Below are positions 21,114 to 34,689 of a stretch of 64,000 nucleotides of DNA, one piece after another. A program made the position numbers and the translations under genes. Numbering within the stretch: the first letter of the stretch is position 1; the number at the start of each line of letters is the position of its first letter. The notes below the pieces were generated by a model. That model was not told where the DNA came from. It saw only the letters and a program-made list of their open reading frames with translations, and made no database searches. Source of the stretch: Blasia pusilla (taxonomy: Eukaryota > Marchantiophyta > Marchantiopsida > Blasiales); the NCBI GenBank assembly GCA_050084515.1, contig CM114271.1:5828001-5892000 (forward strand), written 5' to 3'.

Positions 21114-23802
21114 TGTGTTTCATTTAAACTCCTCATAAATCTACAGTACTCTTCTATATAAAAATGTTCTTCAATTCCCTTCTATTTCCTTAAGAAAAAA
21201 GTGTACGCTCATGCAAGTACACATTAGTTCTTTTATTCTTCATAATATGTTCCTTGTGTTAACAAAGCCACCAAAATAAATTGAGCCTTTAATGGCATAA
21301 AAAAAACCTATTTGAATTATAAAATAGGAAAATTTTCATTTCTCCATTTCTATGTCATGATAAATCATGTACATATTTATGTTCTATGAAATTATTTAAA
21401 AATTCTCATAATGTGTTAGTTAAGTATAAACCCAATCCAATTTTAGTGTCATATAAATTTTGATATCATTATATTCTATATTAGAAAAATATGAATAATT
21501 TAATTCAATGACACCAAAATTGATTAAATATTTTAACTCATTCACCAAGAGGGGAGGGAAATGTGCAAAAAGAGGTTATGTTGGATTAATTTGTATGTAA
21601 TCGAGGCTAAGGAAGAAAATCTAGTATTAATTAAATAAAATTGGGAGTTATGCACAACCTATAGATTGCTTATTCATATAGTCCATTATTATAAATAAAT
21701 AAATTGTGATCACATTAATGAGTATACATTTTGTTTCTATATATTTTCACTTGAAATTATTATAAATACTGATATATATATAATATTATAATTTTTTTAA
21801 TTATATGTATATACATCCCGATTAAAGGATGCAATTTCATTCTTTCAAATATCTTATCATATGATAAATGTCTTTCTTGCACCCAACCTTCATAAGTTGG
21901 GAAAAAGAATAGATATGAGTATGACATTGTTCCCTTCGTCCGTCCCAAATTTTTAGTATTAAAATAAAACTCCCTTTCAAATTTCCAATCCACTCTTTTT
22001 TCTCATTTATTCAAAATTGTATAAATATTAGTTTTTGGAAGATTTTTTCCTTCAAATGAAACACCAAAATTGACCATTGGATTCTTAAATGCAGATTTTT
22101 TAATATTTGACTTGCATTTTGAATGGATCCCTAATTCCCCTCTACTTAGTATATGTCAAAAATCCATCATAGAGAATACCATTTTTTTTCCTACATAAAT
22201 CATAGAGGAGGTTCAAACTCCTATATGATTTATGTTTATGGATATTATTTATGGATATGAGTACAACATTGTTCCCTTTCATCCCAATTTTTTACTATTA
22301 AAATAAAATATCCTATCCCTTTTTGTTCATGCCTTAGAAATTTTATATTTTTGTATATTCTCTTGTCAATCAAATCTACAAAGATATGTATTTCCATGGA
22401 ATAAATTCTTTTCATAATTTTTCAATAGAAAATTTCAGGATGGAATGTATGTCAATGAAAGGAGAAGTTTTTCTATCTTATATTGGCAAATATATATATA
22501 CTAACGAGAGGATTGCTCTTTCTTGGTGTGCACACTTCATCTAACATATGTCTACTAAAAAATACACTTGACATTACGACCCATTTATGTGTAAAAAAAT
22601 GCCTCAAAATCATTAAAAGAATGATCTTGGAGTGGCTAAAAGAGAGATTTTGAATAGCACAAGCATTAGATATGAAAAATTTTTTTTATATCTAACAATA
22701 TTTTTATTTTCATCCTTAAATTGAAAAATATTTTCAAAGGATTTTTTGAAATTTCTTATTATGTCAATAGGTAGATATGTGATTTCAAAATTTTTAACTA
22801 AATTAGGCTATATCTAATATTAAATAGAGTTCCTGCGATGCCTTCATGATTATAAATATTCTAAGAATACAATTTCCCAAGATGTTTTGAGCAATATTGT
22901 GATGGAAATATTTTATATTTTTCAAAACCCAAATTTGGACTTGCTTGATCACGTATACATATAAGAGTTGTTTCTCATAAGTATTTACATGTGTCATATG
23001 TCAGCTATGTTTAGGATTAGAAATCAACCATATAGATCTAAATATCCTAGATAGTTTGCAAGGCTTCAAGACATGGATACTTGACATTTTTCTTCATGCT
23101 TATGAGAATTATAATTATGAACCATATGCAAGGTTGATTGGCTTAAAATTTAAATTAGATTTTATGAGACAACGTTAAATTCGCTAATTTCTCACAAGGT
23201 TTTATAAAATATAATCATTTGTATAAATTTTGATAATGCGAATGGTTAGAATATATTTAATTTAGAACAAAAATTAGTGATATTTTTAGACTCTCATAAC
23301 ATCAATATTTGACACATAATTTAATGCCATATTTCTTAAAAATTAATCATTAACTATATAAGAAACTATTTTGACATTAATATTTTGATAATTTGTAATC
23401 AAAAGTTAAAAAATGAGTTTTCATGCTAAAGTACTCAATAAATAAAATAATGGATAAGTTTTTTTTTCTTATGCACAACCAAACTTTGCTTCTTTTCTCA
23501 ACAAGGGACTAAATCGCACTTGTTTCACAATTTTTTGTTAAAAGGGTTTGAAACGGGAATACGAATGTCATAATGAGAGTATGTTTATGTTTTCACCCAC
23601 TCGGATATTTGCATAGTCTTATTTTAAAATAATCTTGGTATCTATTTTACTCATCTACTTAATATTTTTGTTTTAAGAAGTGAGATAGTTTAAATTTTAT
23701 AATTTTTGATCGTATAATTTATTGAATAAAAGCTTGTTTCTAATCACTATTGATGAGTGCCCCTAAGCCTTTTTCGTTGAATGGTCATTCTTATACTCCT
23801 CA
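21114..23802. other. AT-rich intergenic DNA, 2.7 kb
   Basis: Strongly AT-rich with short poly-A/T runs and TATATA tracts near 21770 and 22490. No gene or recognisable element was found. Confidence 0.5.
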
Positions 23803-24010
23803 TCTATATTATTATGGGAGAGTGCCTACTTGATTTGCAAACACCTCTATGCTTGACATGTGGCAAATGGGCAGCAAGAGAATGTTTTGCATGCTACGGG
23901 CAGAAAAAAAAAAGATTTTATGTACAACATCATTAATCTCTTTCCTTCACGGGCTAGACGCTAACTCTTCAAACACGTTTTTATTTCCTTTCCATCGTAC
24001 TGGCACCTTA
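23803..24010 (+). mobile_element. Helitron, first of a head-to-tail pair
   Basis: Starts TCTATATTATTATGGGAGAG after an A. It is collinear with the next copy (24011-24228) and with 58873-59073. Its 3' end stops at ...GGCACCTTA, without the CTAG of the sister copy, directly against the TC of the next element. The second copy therefore inserted at, or was generated from, the end of the first. Confidence 0.75.
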
Positions 24011-24228
24011 TCTATATGATTATGTGAGAGTGCCTTCTTGATTTGCAAACACCTCTATGCTTGACACATAGCAACTCGACAGCGAGAAAAATGTTTCACA
24101 TGCTACAGGCAGCAATAAAAAAATTTTGAATTTATGTGCAGCATCATTGATCTCTTCTCTTCACGGGCTATGCACTAACTCTTCAAACACTTTTTAATTT
24201 CCCGTGCATCTCACAAGCACCTTACTAG
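24011..24228 (+). mobile_element. Helitron, second of a head-to-tail pair
   Basis: Starts TCTATATGATTATGTGAGAG after an A and ends ...AGCACCTTACTAG before a T. A GTGC...GCAC stem lies about 10 bases before the CTAG. It carries no coding sequence. Confidence 0.8.
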
Positions 24229-25639
24229 TTTATTATTATTTTCCTGTATGTATGCCAGACGAGCTATAGAGTGAGTTCAGTCTACACCTGAGTGGCCACA
24301 CTCGAGCTGGAATGCTTGATCCTCTCCTCCCACCTTTGCCCTCCTACCTGCCGCCTCCTTCTCGAGCTCTTCCTCGAGCTCGATCTGAGAGAGAGGAGGG
24401 AGATCTCCGCACACACTCGAGCTTGGATTGAGCTCTTCTCCTCTCACTCTCCCCTCATTGCCCTCGCTGCCTCCAAGCTCAAACGCTTGATCCTCCCCAA
24501 TGTTCGGGGAGAACCGGGGCTACGTGTTGAGCTGGTCGGATGAAATTGAATTTTTTTTATTTAGATTATGATTTCCCGGCCAAAAACTGACCAAATTAAC
24601 AAGGGTTCCTTTGTATTTGTATTTGTATTTGTGTCCTTTGTAAATAGCCGGCCAGGATTGGAAAAACTTGAAAATTTACCATCCTTGCACAGACCGGACA
24701 AGTACCGATTCTCGTGAAAAAACTACCCGGACCCTGATCCTCCCCTCATACCTTCGGCCTCCTACCTCCTGCCTTGAGCTGATCAAGCTCGATGCACACA
24801 CTTGAGCTCTCCTCTCCCTCCGCACACTCACGCGCCGCACACACTCCGCCTCCTCACGCGCACTTGCCTCGCCAACTTAACCACCTCCAAACCCTCCGCG
24901 AGCTCTGGCCTTCCACCTTCGGCTTCCGGCCTCCTCCTCCAGCCTCTTCTCACCCCCGACACACAGCTCGGGCAGCCCCGCCTCAACCTCGGGTTAGCTT
25001 AACCCGAGGGTGAATAGGCGTCCCACATAAAGAGGTGTGTTTATTTACGGCCCCTACATGTATGCTTGGTTTTGTTTCTATTTCGATTTGTGTGATTGTT
25101 GTATATCGTGGATGAAACTTTTATGTTTCTACTTACCATGGATCTCCGTAACCCGATTCGTGTGACTTGTGGATCTCCTTAACTTGATTCGTGTGACTCA
25201 TGAATCTCCTTAACAACCTCCTCCTCTGTGTAACACCCTCATTTGTAGGTTCCAATATCCTCACCCGTGTATACGAGGTATACAAACTTGTTTATATGCC
25301 GGCAGAATACCCTCATTATTTTCTCCATTCATATTTTTTCTTCTCCGTATGGCTAGTATACGTGCGTGGGATGATCTTGGAATACAAACTATGGTTCCCA
25401 CCTTATGGTTGTATTTTCTCTTCTTCGTGTGGTTATCCTCGTATGCATCTCTTGTTCGTATACAAACCAGTGGTAGTTTGTATTTCCGTTCCATATGGTA
25501 TACTCGTATACATCTCCGTTCATATTTTGTTCTCTCGGTGCCATCTACTCTATCGGTGATTTGTATTTCGGTTGCATCTCGTGTACAAAGGACATTTTTC
25601 TCTCCTCCCAAAATTACAAAATAAATTTTCATCCACCCT
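24229..25639. other. Intergenic DNA with CT/GA-rich and GTATAC-rich parts
   Basis: 24290-25010 is CT-rich with many CTCGAG and CTCCTC words and weak internal duplication. Near 24610 there is a short TTTGTA repeat. 25200-25630 is dense in GTATAC-type words. The 25003-25020 sequence matches the end of the inverted-repeat element at 47465-47733. No gene is supported. Confidence 0.45.
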
Positions 25640-26104
25640 TAAGGCCGAACCCTTATCAAATTTAGCAGGGGCTTAAGAAGACGAAGACACGCTGCTCAAG
25701 ACAGGAAGTGGGGATTTAATAAGAAGGGAATTTTGTGAAGTCCTTGCCACGGACTCGCCTACTGTTCAGAGGATATGATGATGATGGGCAGTGCTATCAT
25801 CATCACATCACATCACATCCCATCAATTATCAATAAACTCGATAAACACGAATTGGAAATAGCTTAAATGCACTCAATTCAAATTTCAAAAGCGGCCCAC
25901 TTGACGCGTAAGTGAAAGATGCAACGGGCAGCAGATTTCGGGTTCACCGGGGAACGAACGAACGGATGTACTTATCCTCATGCGATCAAGAAGTTCCGTA
26001 ACAGAGAAGGCCTGAAAGCTTCAAGAGGAACCGTCAATCAACACGGTTTCCCTTCCCGCCCGCCACTTGGCTCACATGAAAGCCCCGCCTCCGGCACCCG
26101 CCTC

Positions 26105-26245
26105 ATTGGGGGGAATGCCCCCTTCTTCCTTTTCTGGTCGTGTTGTGGCCTTCAGGTTTTGACTCTTTGAGTCCCCCCCCTCTTTTGTACTTCCGATGGG
26201 TTTTCCATCACTCGTTTCTATCGAAGTGCATCTTTCCCTCCGGCA
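26105..26245 (+). repeat. Dispersed repeat, copy 1
   Basis: Shares an extended imperfect match with 59801-59945. Common words include GGGAATGCCCC, TTGACTCTTT, CCCCCTCTTTTGT and TTCCCATCA/TTCCATCA. The identity of the repeat family is unknown. Confidence 0.65.
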
Positions 26246-26815
26246 CCCGGTCTCCGTCCGCTCTCTACCGACGGACGGCCGCTAAATCCCGTCTCGCTCG
26301 TTTAGCGGGCTTCCTGAGATCTGGCACAATCCGAGGGCCACCGGCGACCATCCTCCTCGTTGGATTCTAGTACGGAGTTCACCTTACCCAGGGACCGGGT
26401 GACCGGCTCTGTGATCACGAGTCTAGCGACTCTAGTCTCTAGTCCTATGGTCAGCAGTCCGATCGGATGCGGTTGGACTGTGCAGTGTACACGTCGCGAC
26501 TTACATGATTACATCGTTCGCCAGGTGAGCGGCGTAAGTTGGTGCGTCGTCCTGCTTCGACTGTGGTTCGCAGTCCGTGTACCCTACTACTGTCATCTTT
26601 TGTTTGCTGGTACCGGAGGTCTTTGTCACTATTGTGTCCCAGAGGATCCCACGGTCCTATTCCGTCCATGCCCTTGACGCCGGCGAACCGGCCAAGATCT
26701 GGCGACGTCGTGTAGCCCACCGCGCGGTGTGTGTCGGACGGCAGCGGCCCGATGCCCGCTTCATCTGACCAGAGGTAGCTAACCGGTTAGCGCGAGGCAG
26801 GTTGGGAACTCGGGG

Positions 26816-26870
26816 GCGGGCAGGGACATGGAGACGCGCCAGCAGGGCGCGTCTCCATGTCCCTGCCCGC
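26816..26870. repeat. Perfect 25-bp-arm hairpin
   Basis: Arms 26816-26840 and 26846-26870 are fully complementary around the loop AGCAG. It is GC-rich and sits in the CpG island. It could act as a strong fold-back in RNA or be an inverted micro-duplication. Confidence 0.9.
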
Positions 26871-28075
26871 TTCTGTAGAGAGTCTGGCAGTCGCTGTCGT
26901 AGTGACGCGCCAACTAGAATATACGCCACTTCCGCGGTCCGTCGAGCCACGCGTCCGGAATCCGCATCGATGACCGAGACGTCTTTCCGGTCAGAGCCTA
27001 CCGTATCCCCACAGTCGGGAAGCCGTGGGGTGCCACGTCGACTACAGTACACAATCTCGGATACGCTTTGCTATATGGACGGTCCATGGTCCTTCCTTCG
27101 ATGTATGATTGGATGGCCCACATCCTCAAACTGCGCAGTCGATGCCTCCATAGCCTCCGCTAGCGCGGTCGCTATTGGCCCGTTCGGCCAGTCATCGACA
27201 AGTTTCCCGCCGTCGATTGTGTGCATGAAAAACAGTAGGTCGCGCAAGAGGCCTTGTTGTCACGAACAGAGTTGCCAGAGGAGAGAGAGAGAGCATCGCC
27301 ACCACATTGCGATCCGAGTAGAGGACAAAAGCCGCCAATAATTGCGAATCGTAATATACCTCGCGAGAGCAAAAGGAAAGAACATTCTACACGAGACCGC
27401 TTTCTCTCTCTCTCTCTGTGTCGGTCGCCCGAACGGCGAGTGTTTGGGATTTCCCGAAGATCCTAGAGTTAACCAAATGCCCTCTGGAGGTGGGACTACG
27501 TGCTGACGCGTGGGCGAATGGAGAATATAGAGCGCACCCTTAACCGGCTTCCGTGCTCCACATAGCTCAGGCTACGTTCTTCTCCGGGTGCATTCACATC
27601 GCCTTCACCGACAGCGTACTTCCTGCGGTGCGAACGGACGGACTTACGGAGGTGGCGCGAGTCCGTCGCCGCTAAACGTTTCAGCCCCAAAGCGCAGTTT
27701 TGGCGTTGAAACGCAGCTCGTCGCAGTCGTAGCAAATACGCGTACGTGCTGCTCGCGTGAGAGAAACAACACGTGTTGAAGCCACATTTGCACGTTAGCC
27801 CACAGCGCGTGGTATGCAATGCATGCATAATGAAAACATCTGCAGGTCCTCTCTCTGTCGCAAACGCGAAACACGTTCACGCACCCTCACCGACTGACAG
27901 ACGGACTTCCTCCGACAGACCGAACGGAACCTGGATCCAAACTCTGTGCACGATGTGAATGTATGTATGTACCGCCAGTCCTCGAAATCGGTCGTTGTTA
28001 GTGTAAAGTCGCCGACGACGCGAACCAACGCGTGACATGTGTGGAAAGGTGCTATCGTGTCATAGCCCTCTAACC

Positions 28076-31009
28076 TAAAAAGCACCACACTTTATAGTAT
28101 TTAGTATAGCTAGATTCATGATCTGTACTAACTAAGTATAGCTTTGTAGAAATTGTCTTCAGATAAACTCTTGGCTTAGAGTCGGATCTTCCGTTCTTCC
28201 GGGTTCGTGAGGATTTCCGGGACCGATTTTGTCCAGCGAGACTTCTGCGGTCTCGAATTCCGGATTAAGTTAGTCATGTTTGGATCTATTCATTTTCGGG
28301 TTTTCTAATTTGGGGTCAAATTATTTTAACCATGGGTTTAGGATGGATATCACATACTAAACATGCACTTTATTATAATAACAAACTTCAAAAGAAGACT
28401 AAAAAAAAAGTAATAAAGCTTGTGAAGAGGAGTCAACAAACGCATAACGGAATGCAAAAAGAAAATGGTAACGAGCTAACACAAGGACCAACTCAACGAG
28501 CTGTAAGGTCACTAAAACGTTTATTGTTTCAACATGTCACCTACATGAGACTCTCGGACAATGGACAATATGCCCCTAGCATGTCCTGACTCAAATATGT
28601 CAGCATGTACTTGTTTTGGTTGAAGTCCCTCTTCCTCTCTATCTCATTTCTAACCCCTCTCACACTGACCCGAGGATGAATGGGCGCAAGGAATTTCATT
28701 GGTATCTATTTCCCATCCGGTGCACGGACTCAGTTTTTGGGACCGTGGAGTGGTCACAATGGTATCGAAGTGCCCATGGGATCCAGATCTTAGTATTAAA
28801 AAAAAAAAGTTATGGGATATGATTAAAATTTTGAATATGGTAGGTACCGCGGTAGGGAGGACACATAATTCGATTCCTCATCGTAAATCGAAAGGTCACA
28901 TGTGGTTTGCTAAGAAGGAGTAAATATGAGCTGAGCGGTTGTCCTCCTTTATCATAGGATTGATTCAATGCCGACCTCCAACCTCATCTAAAAGCAATGT
29001 GATACATGGGAGAGTTCTTGTAGTGACTCCTTTTTCAATCATAAGTCCAACACCCTCAATCAAAGGGTCCCATTTTTCTAGAGCCATATTTCTTGATCAT
29101 ATAGGCCATGAAACTTATTAGTGATAGGGGTTATCCTTTGAGATCTTTGTCCAATCTTTATCTCTACAATCTTTACCCAAGATGTTGGTTTTCGCCCGGC
29201 TCTTTCTCTCATAAAATGAAACTCAGTTATAATAATCTATACGTCTAAGAAGGAATAACTAGCATTGATATAATCTGAATAATATGGAATCCATATTCAA
29301 GTTAACTCACTCACGTAGGAGGATGCATAGGCAAGTTATCATGTGGTTGATTCGGAGTGGTTGTGAATTACCATATGGTTAATGGGAGCTACTTTATATG
29401 ATTGGGAGTCTTTCCATTCTTTTAATGAAGGAAGTTGTCCATATGCTGACGGAGTCATCCTTGAGATGTAGTGGAGTACTTGCATCTATTGTCAAGAGCT
29501 ATAAGTCCTCCACATGTTTACCTTCTTCTCAAGTCAACACTTTCTAAAGTTCCAAACTTGAGAATCTATAGGGTTGAGGTACAAACTAGGTTAACATGAA
29601 AAAAGCGGGAATACAAAAAGATATTGGAAGACCGTGATAATAAAATTGATGTGAGGAGAAGAAAGAGGGAAAACTACAAGAATTTTTTTTTCTAAAAACC
29701 CCAAACAAAGGGAAAAGATGTCACTCATGTAGAGTTTTGTATCCATAAATCCAAGTTCCATAAATATCATCTTCGAAGGAAAATCTTATCTTCAATAACA
29801 TCACAAAGTGATGTGTAGTTTTATATTATGGCATCTCAAATATTGGTTGGACATAGAATGCCGTCATTTTTAATGCATATTTTGGTCATAGAGGCCATAT
29901 AAGGTAGATGTTGTCAATAAAGAAAAAGTTGAAATGTTCATTGGGATATGACACATAGGTTTTGGATGGAGTCCACTTTTTCCAAGAAAACTTGGTTGGC
30001 ACAAAAGGTATAAGAAGCATAGTGTAGGCACTAATCAACACCCATGGCAAATCTCTACATGCACAACAAGATCTTTTTTATCCTCTCATTTGAATGGCTT
30101 CAAATTTCGTTTTTTATCCATCTTTACGATGAATATTAGAAGAGTTTCCCTATGATCCTCTTTGTGTATTCTATCTCTATCTAAAAGGGAACAAAACTCA
30201 TAAGAATAACTTTTCTAGTGGAATTTGGTAGGGCATTAATGGAGTCTAAATTCTTGTATGTCTATTCTAGCCACAAGTTATAACAATGAACTCAACTTAT
30301 TCTTCAACTCTTACGCTACAAATTTCATACAAAAGTTAGTCATGGTTGGTCATTAGGCATAAGAAATAAGAAATAAGACATGAATATACATATTATTCAA
30401 AGAAAATTATGTCTAGCTCCCATCATTGTTCATTGTCAACCTATTCAAATATGTCAATAGGGGTTTTTTTACTTCCCATATGAAGAACATATGAAGATTG
30501 TAAAATATCCTCTAGGGTCCTAGAATTTGGAGAAAGTTGGCTTGTAGAAGGTCTTTTTTTAGTATTGCTCCAACCTCCTGATCTTATACCTACCTAACTA
30601 CACTCCTTATCTCTTCTTACACTCTTGTGGACAACAAGAGATTGTGATTTTTTTGATGAGATATGCTCAAATCTATGAGCAAATTCGTCTTGATATGAAT
30701 CCTATTCTCACTTTGGCACTTATTGTAAGAAATATCATAACAAGATACTAAGACTCCTAGAGCCTCTAATGGCACACCCAAAAAAATTTCACTTCCAAAT
30801 TCATATCCCTTGCTTGGATTCTTTTATGTTGCAAAGCAGGTTTAAAACACAATTACTACAGGCATATTTATATTATGGTTTACAATACATTACAAGTCCT
30901 TAGACCTTGAATATGGGAAGCCATCAAAAAATAATTTGGATTTCTCATATCATTTCAATATTGGTATTTTATTTGAAGTTATTTATACTATTGTAGAGAA
31001 CGGATCTCC
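28076..31009. other. Intergenic DNA
   Basis: No supported gene. 28668-28688 again carries the CCCGAGGATGAATGGGCG motif seen at 25003 and 47715. 28380-28500 is a diverged relative of 48150-48290, with shared GGAATGCAAAAA-type words. 28835-28890 has a loosely tRNA-like GGTAG...ATTCGATTCC arrangement that could be a SINE head, but support is weak. Confidence 0.4.
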
Positions 31010-31312
31010 ATTTCTTTGCGTTCACCCAAGCGAATGGGTTTTTGAGACACGCTTAGGTTGCGGAAGACGCAAGTGTTAGAGGCCCTCTTGTAGGTAGTCA
31101 TTATTTTTTAGTTGTCGTTGATATTATTTCTACGGTTGGTAAGGTTAGACTTTAGAGGGTTCCCCTTTTTGGTCTATCCCCTTGGCCGAGTGTGGCCCCG
31201 GTATTCTTGGACTCTCGAAGTCTCCCCTTGTTGTTTTCCGATTGGATTCCACCATCTGCTTTTATTCATGTAATGTATTTCTTGTCTATACCAATAAACC
31301 AAAAAAAACAGA
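31010..31312 (+). other. Possible LINE 3' end with A-tail
   Basis: A T/G-rich segment with the character of a transcript 3' UTR ends ATGTAATGTATTTC...CCAATAAACC followed by AAAAAAAA at about 31301-31308. An internal AATAAA precedes the tail, as in plant LINE 3' ends. No RT remnant was found upstream and no target-site duplication was identified, so a processed transcript copy is equally possible. Confidence 0.3.
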
Positions 31313-31520
31313 TGAAAAGAAATCCGTCAAAAAACTTACAAAAAATCACCTATGCTCCTAGATGTTAGAAAACATGTGATGAACGATTTGCCTCCCATTC
31401 TTAAGAACATTCCTTATTAGAATGTACTATTATATGCTAGATTCATTCGTGCGTGAAACAAATATTTTATAATTATGATTTGAGACGTTGATGGGCTTGT
31501 GATGCAAGTTCACTCATGTT

Positions 31521-31610
31521 GAGATTAGTTGATAAAAACAGTTTTTTCACCATGGGATGATGGAACGTTTTGTGTGTCGAGATTAGTTGATAAAAACAGT
31601 TTTTTCACCA
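31521..31610. repeat. Direct duplication, 32 bp units 58 bp apart
   Basis: GAGATTAGTTGATAAAAACA followed by GTTTTTTCACCA occurs at 31521-31552 and again at 31579-31610 without a mismatch. Confidence 0.9.
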
Positions 31611-34600
31611 GGGGTGTGATCTTGATGGTTCTTTCAATCTTCTTGTTCAACAAAGTTTTTCATCTCCAATTCTTCATGGACTAAAATTTATATTTAATTA
31701 TTTTTATATAATTCTTGACATGACATTGAATTCAGTTTTATCCAAATGCCTTTTATTTAATTTAATCGTGTCACGTATATATATGATAAGAAGACTATCG
31801 TACTACATCAAAGCCAACGATATTCGAGGATCTCTTACATCACTAGATGACAATTCCCATTCCCCAAGTTTCCAATGCATTCATTCATCCTCCCCCAAAA
31901 AGAGTGCCATAAAACTTTCAGTTGTGGTTTTCCTCGAAACAAAGGTGTACGCTTTGAGAGTGTGGTCAAACTCGAAATAAATAAATAAAACTTGTGAGGA
32001 TATTGGGGGTCCTCCATTCTTTGCATGTGACAATTAATGAATATTTATGAGTGTGTATTTTGAGATCCGACCCATATTCTTAGGTCTACTTTATGTGTTT
32101 CTTTTCTTTTTCTAAAGTAAATGGAAGAAATACTATTTGAGGAAAGACTTAAGAGCTTTTATGACTTGGGAAATGCTCGTATATAGCTCTTCGAGGCATA
32201 CACGTGTCGACATGTCTAGGTCCGAATTTAATTGAATTTTCCTCCATTAATATTTCTACCCTCATGAGTTTTTTGTTGCCGTGAGGTAGTCCAAAAGAGA
32301 GAGGAAAAAAAAGTCTTTCAGGTTCACATATTTGAGGAAGGGAATATTTTCAAAGGGATAGGAAGTTGGCCAATGATTGAGGCGGTAAATTATTCTCCTC
32401 AAACTATAGAATTGTGAAATTCTTTCTCCCAAAATAGTTTTATTATGTATGTGTACGGAATTTAAAATAAAATGATTGTTTGGAAATGGATGGTAAACAA
32501 CAAGGTCCCAATTTACTAACAATTTATTTTTATCTCTTTTGCCCTATATGTTAGGGAAAACTTTTTGGTCCCTTACTTTTCTAAAATGATTGATGGCATG
32601 CAATTTTAAGCTTGTGGAAATTGCATAATGCATGAATGCTCCCTAGCCTGGATTTGGTAGCTCCACTTTCTTAACCCACATTTTAGGCATAGGAGAAAAA
32701 ATTATTTCCCTTGTCCTTGTCCAATATTAGTCAAATGATGGAAATTTTTTTTGTTATGTCTTCTCAAGGGAAAGAAAGGAGATCTACTCCATCCTTTAAA
32801 TTATTGCATATTGCATCATTTTGAGGATATGTCCCATGCCATGAGTGGATGGTGCTTGACTATGGTAGGGAAGAGTGGGGTTCCTTGAAGACTCAACCTG
32901 ATGTAGAGTTGGCTTGTTGAAATTGGAACCTCTAGATGGCGTTTGGGTCCCTCCAACCCCAAATATTCAATCATCTTGTCAAGAATAACATGCATCTTTT
33001 TGGTGGTAAGATCCATGTGCTCCCTCGCCCCATTTTTAGTTTCCCGTATGAAATCCATATAACTCTTAAGGAACATAAATTATCTAGGATATAGCCATCA
33101 TCCTAGAGAAACATTATCCAAGGGTGGCATCAAATGTGTCTTATATCACTCTTGCCAGCCACCAATACATGCTACCATCATAGACACACTCCCACTATGA
33201 TCAAGGACCTCCAACCATCCAACCTTAGCCATAAATGTTTAACGATAACCATGCACCTCCAATCTTGAATGTCATATCACCTCACCAAAATTTCAAGATG
33301 ATCCCAAATTTGGTATCTCATATCCCTCAACATCAACTGACCATAGCACTTGTGTCCCTGATGAAAACCTCACCACTAAACCTACATCCATCTTCTCAAA
33401 GAAGTGAGTTAGTAACACACAATCTATCAAACACTCTCACACATCAAAGGGTGCCATCTTTTATTTCCCCACTACAACTTGGTTGCAACCCTCCATCAAG
33501 GCTTCACTCCAAAGTAAGAATCATGGCACAAAGCTCAATGTCCGCCACACAAGCTCTATCATCTCAAATGAACGTTGGTCCTCGGCCATCACCAAATCCA
33601 TATCCACCATGGCCGCCTTGGGATATTACACCATGACTCCTACCACCACCTAGTGTGCCACTAGATGTCATTCCTCCAATGCACATCTTTGGGTGGAGAT
33701 CAAAACATGGCTCACATGTGTGATATGGACATTGACCAAGGTCACACCACATAAATGGGCATGCTTCCCCACCTATTATGGTCCTTAATATACATTGCTC
33801 AAACTTCCTATGAAACTCCCACTATCGATAAGCACCACCACAAGTCCAATAACTTCTATGGACCTTTGGCTAGCCTGCAAAGGAGGGAATAGATGTCACT
33901 CTTGCAAGTGTATGATGCAATAGTCTTGCCACTATTGGTATCGGACTATGTGTTGACTCTCACATAGCTAGAAAAAACCATCCACTCTAAAATAGAGTTG
34001 AGCTTGATACACTCAAACGCCTTAAAATTTCAAACACCTGATCCAAAGTTGGCTCCTATATTAGAGTTACCCAAATAAAATCTAGCACATGCATGATGCC
34101 TCCACAGCTCACGTTAAATTGCTCCATATCAATACTAAATTTCTTTGTTACTCCTTGAGTGACCCATAACACAAAGCTTATTTGCATATAAGCCTCCCTA
34201 ACCTAAGGCTCTCTTCCGGAAGCTAGCAAAAATATTGGAACTCGCAAAATTTCTCATGGTAGTTCTTCTAGAACACTCAAAAGGACTCAACCTCAAGGTT
34301 GAACAAAGGTCGCACATGTGTCCCTCTAGAAGTGTTGGCACCTCCAGGATCACTCGCTTCGATGTCTACAATAGAGTCTACCTAAATATTGGAGTCATAT
34401 CCCTTTGGAATCTCCTACGACATATATCCTAGGTCCCAATACCATATAGAAGCTCAAATCTTTGTCATTTTCCAACATGCAAACTTATCATAGATGACTA
34501 TCAATGAACCCTTCAAGTGCTCAAGCAAAAAAGTTTCATACCATGAACAGGGTGAATGTTTAGGAACTATGGATCATGTGTTGTGCACAACAAGTATCAA

Positions 34601-34689
34601 ATGTTCCCATAAAGTCAGAGTGCTTTATCAAACCTTATGAAAACTGCCTTTGGCCGCTCACGAATCCACACACAACATCCATGTCATCA
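31611..34689. other. Intergenic DNA, decayed
   Basis: Long stretches (33100-34690) have a C/A-rich, formerly coding texture on one strand but are full of stops in all frames. They may be further parts of the decayed copia element to the right. No conserved motif could be pinned down. Confidence 0.35.

Larger units (their letters stand above)
25640..28075. other. CpG-rich island of about 2.4 kb without a supported gene
   Basis: From about 25900 to 28070 the sequence is GC-rich with frequent CpG, TCG and ACG words, unlike the methylation-depleted flanks. Several 60-180 codon frames open on both strands. None resembles a protein, and the longest (26802-27341) crosses a perfect hairpin. It may be an unmethylated promoter or 5' gene region, or foreign/recent DNA. 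A (CT)n run lies at 27402-27418. Confidence 0.4.

Noticed and set aside
26802-27341. 179-codon plus-strand frame in the CpG island
   Set aside because: It crosses a perfect hairpin, mirrors a minus-strand frame and shows no domain. GC-rich DNA opens frames by chance.
28835-28890. SINE-like tRNA-derived head
   Set aside because: Box B resembles GTTCGATTCC, but box A spacing and the tail are not convincing.
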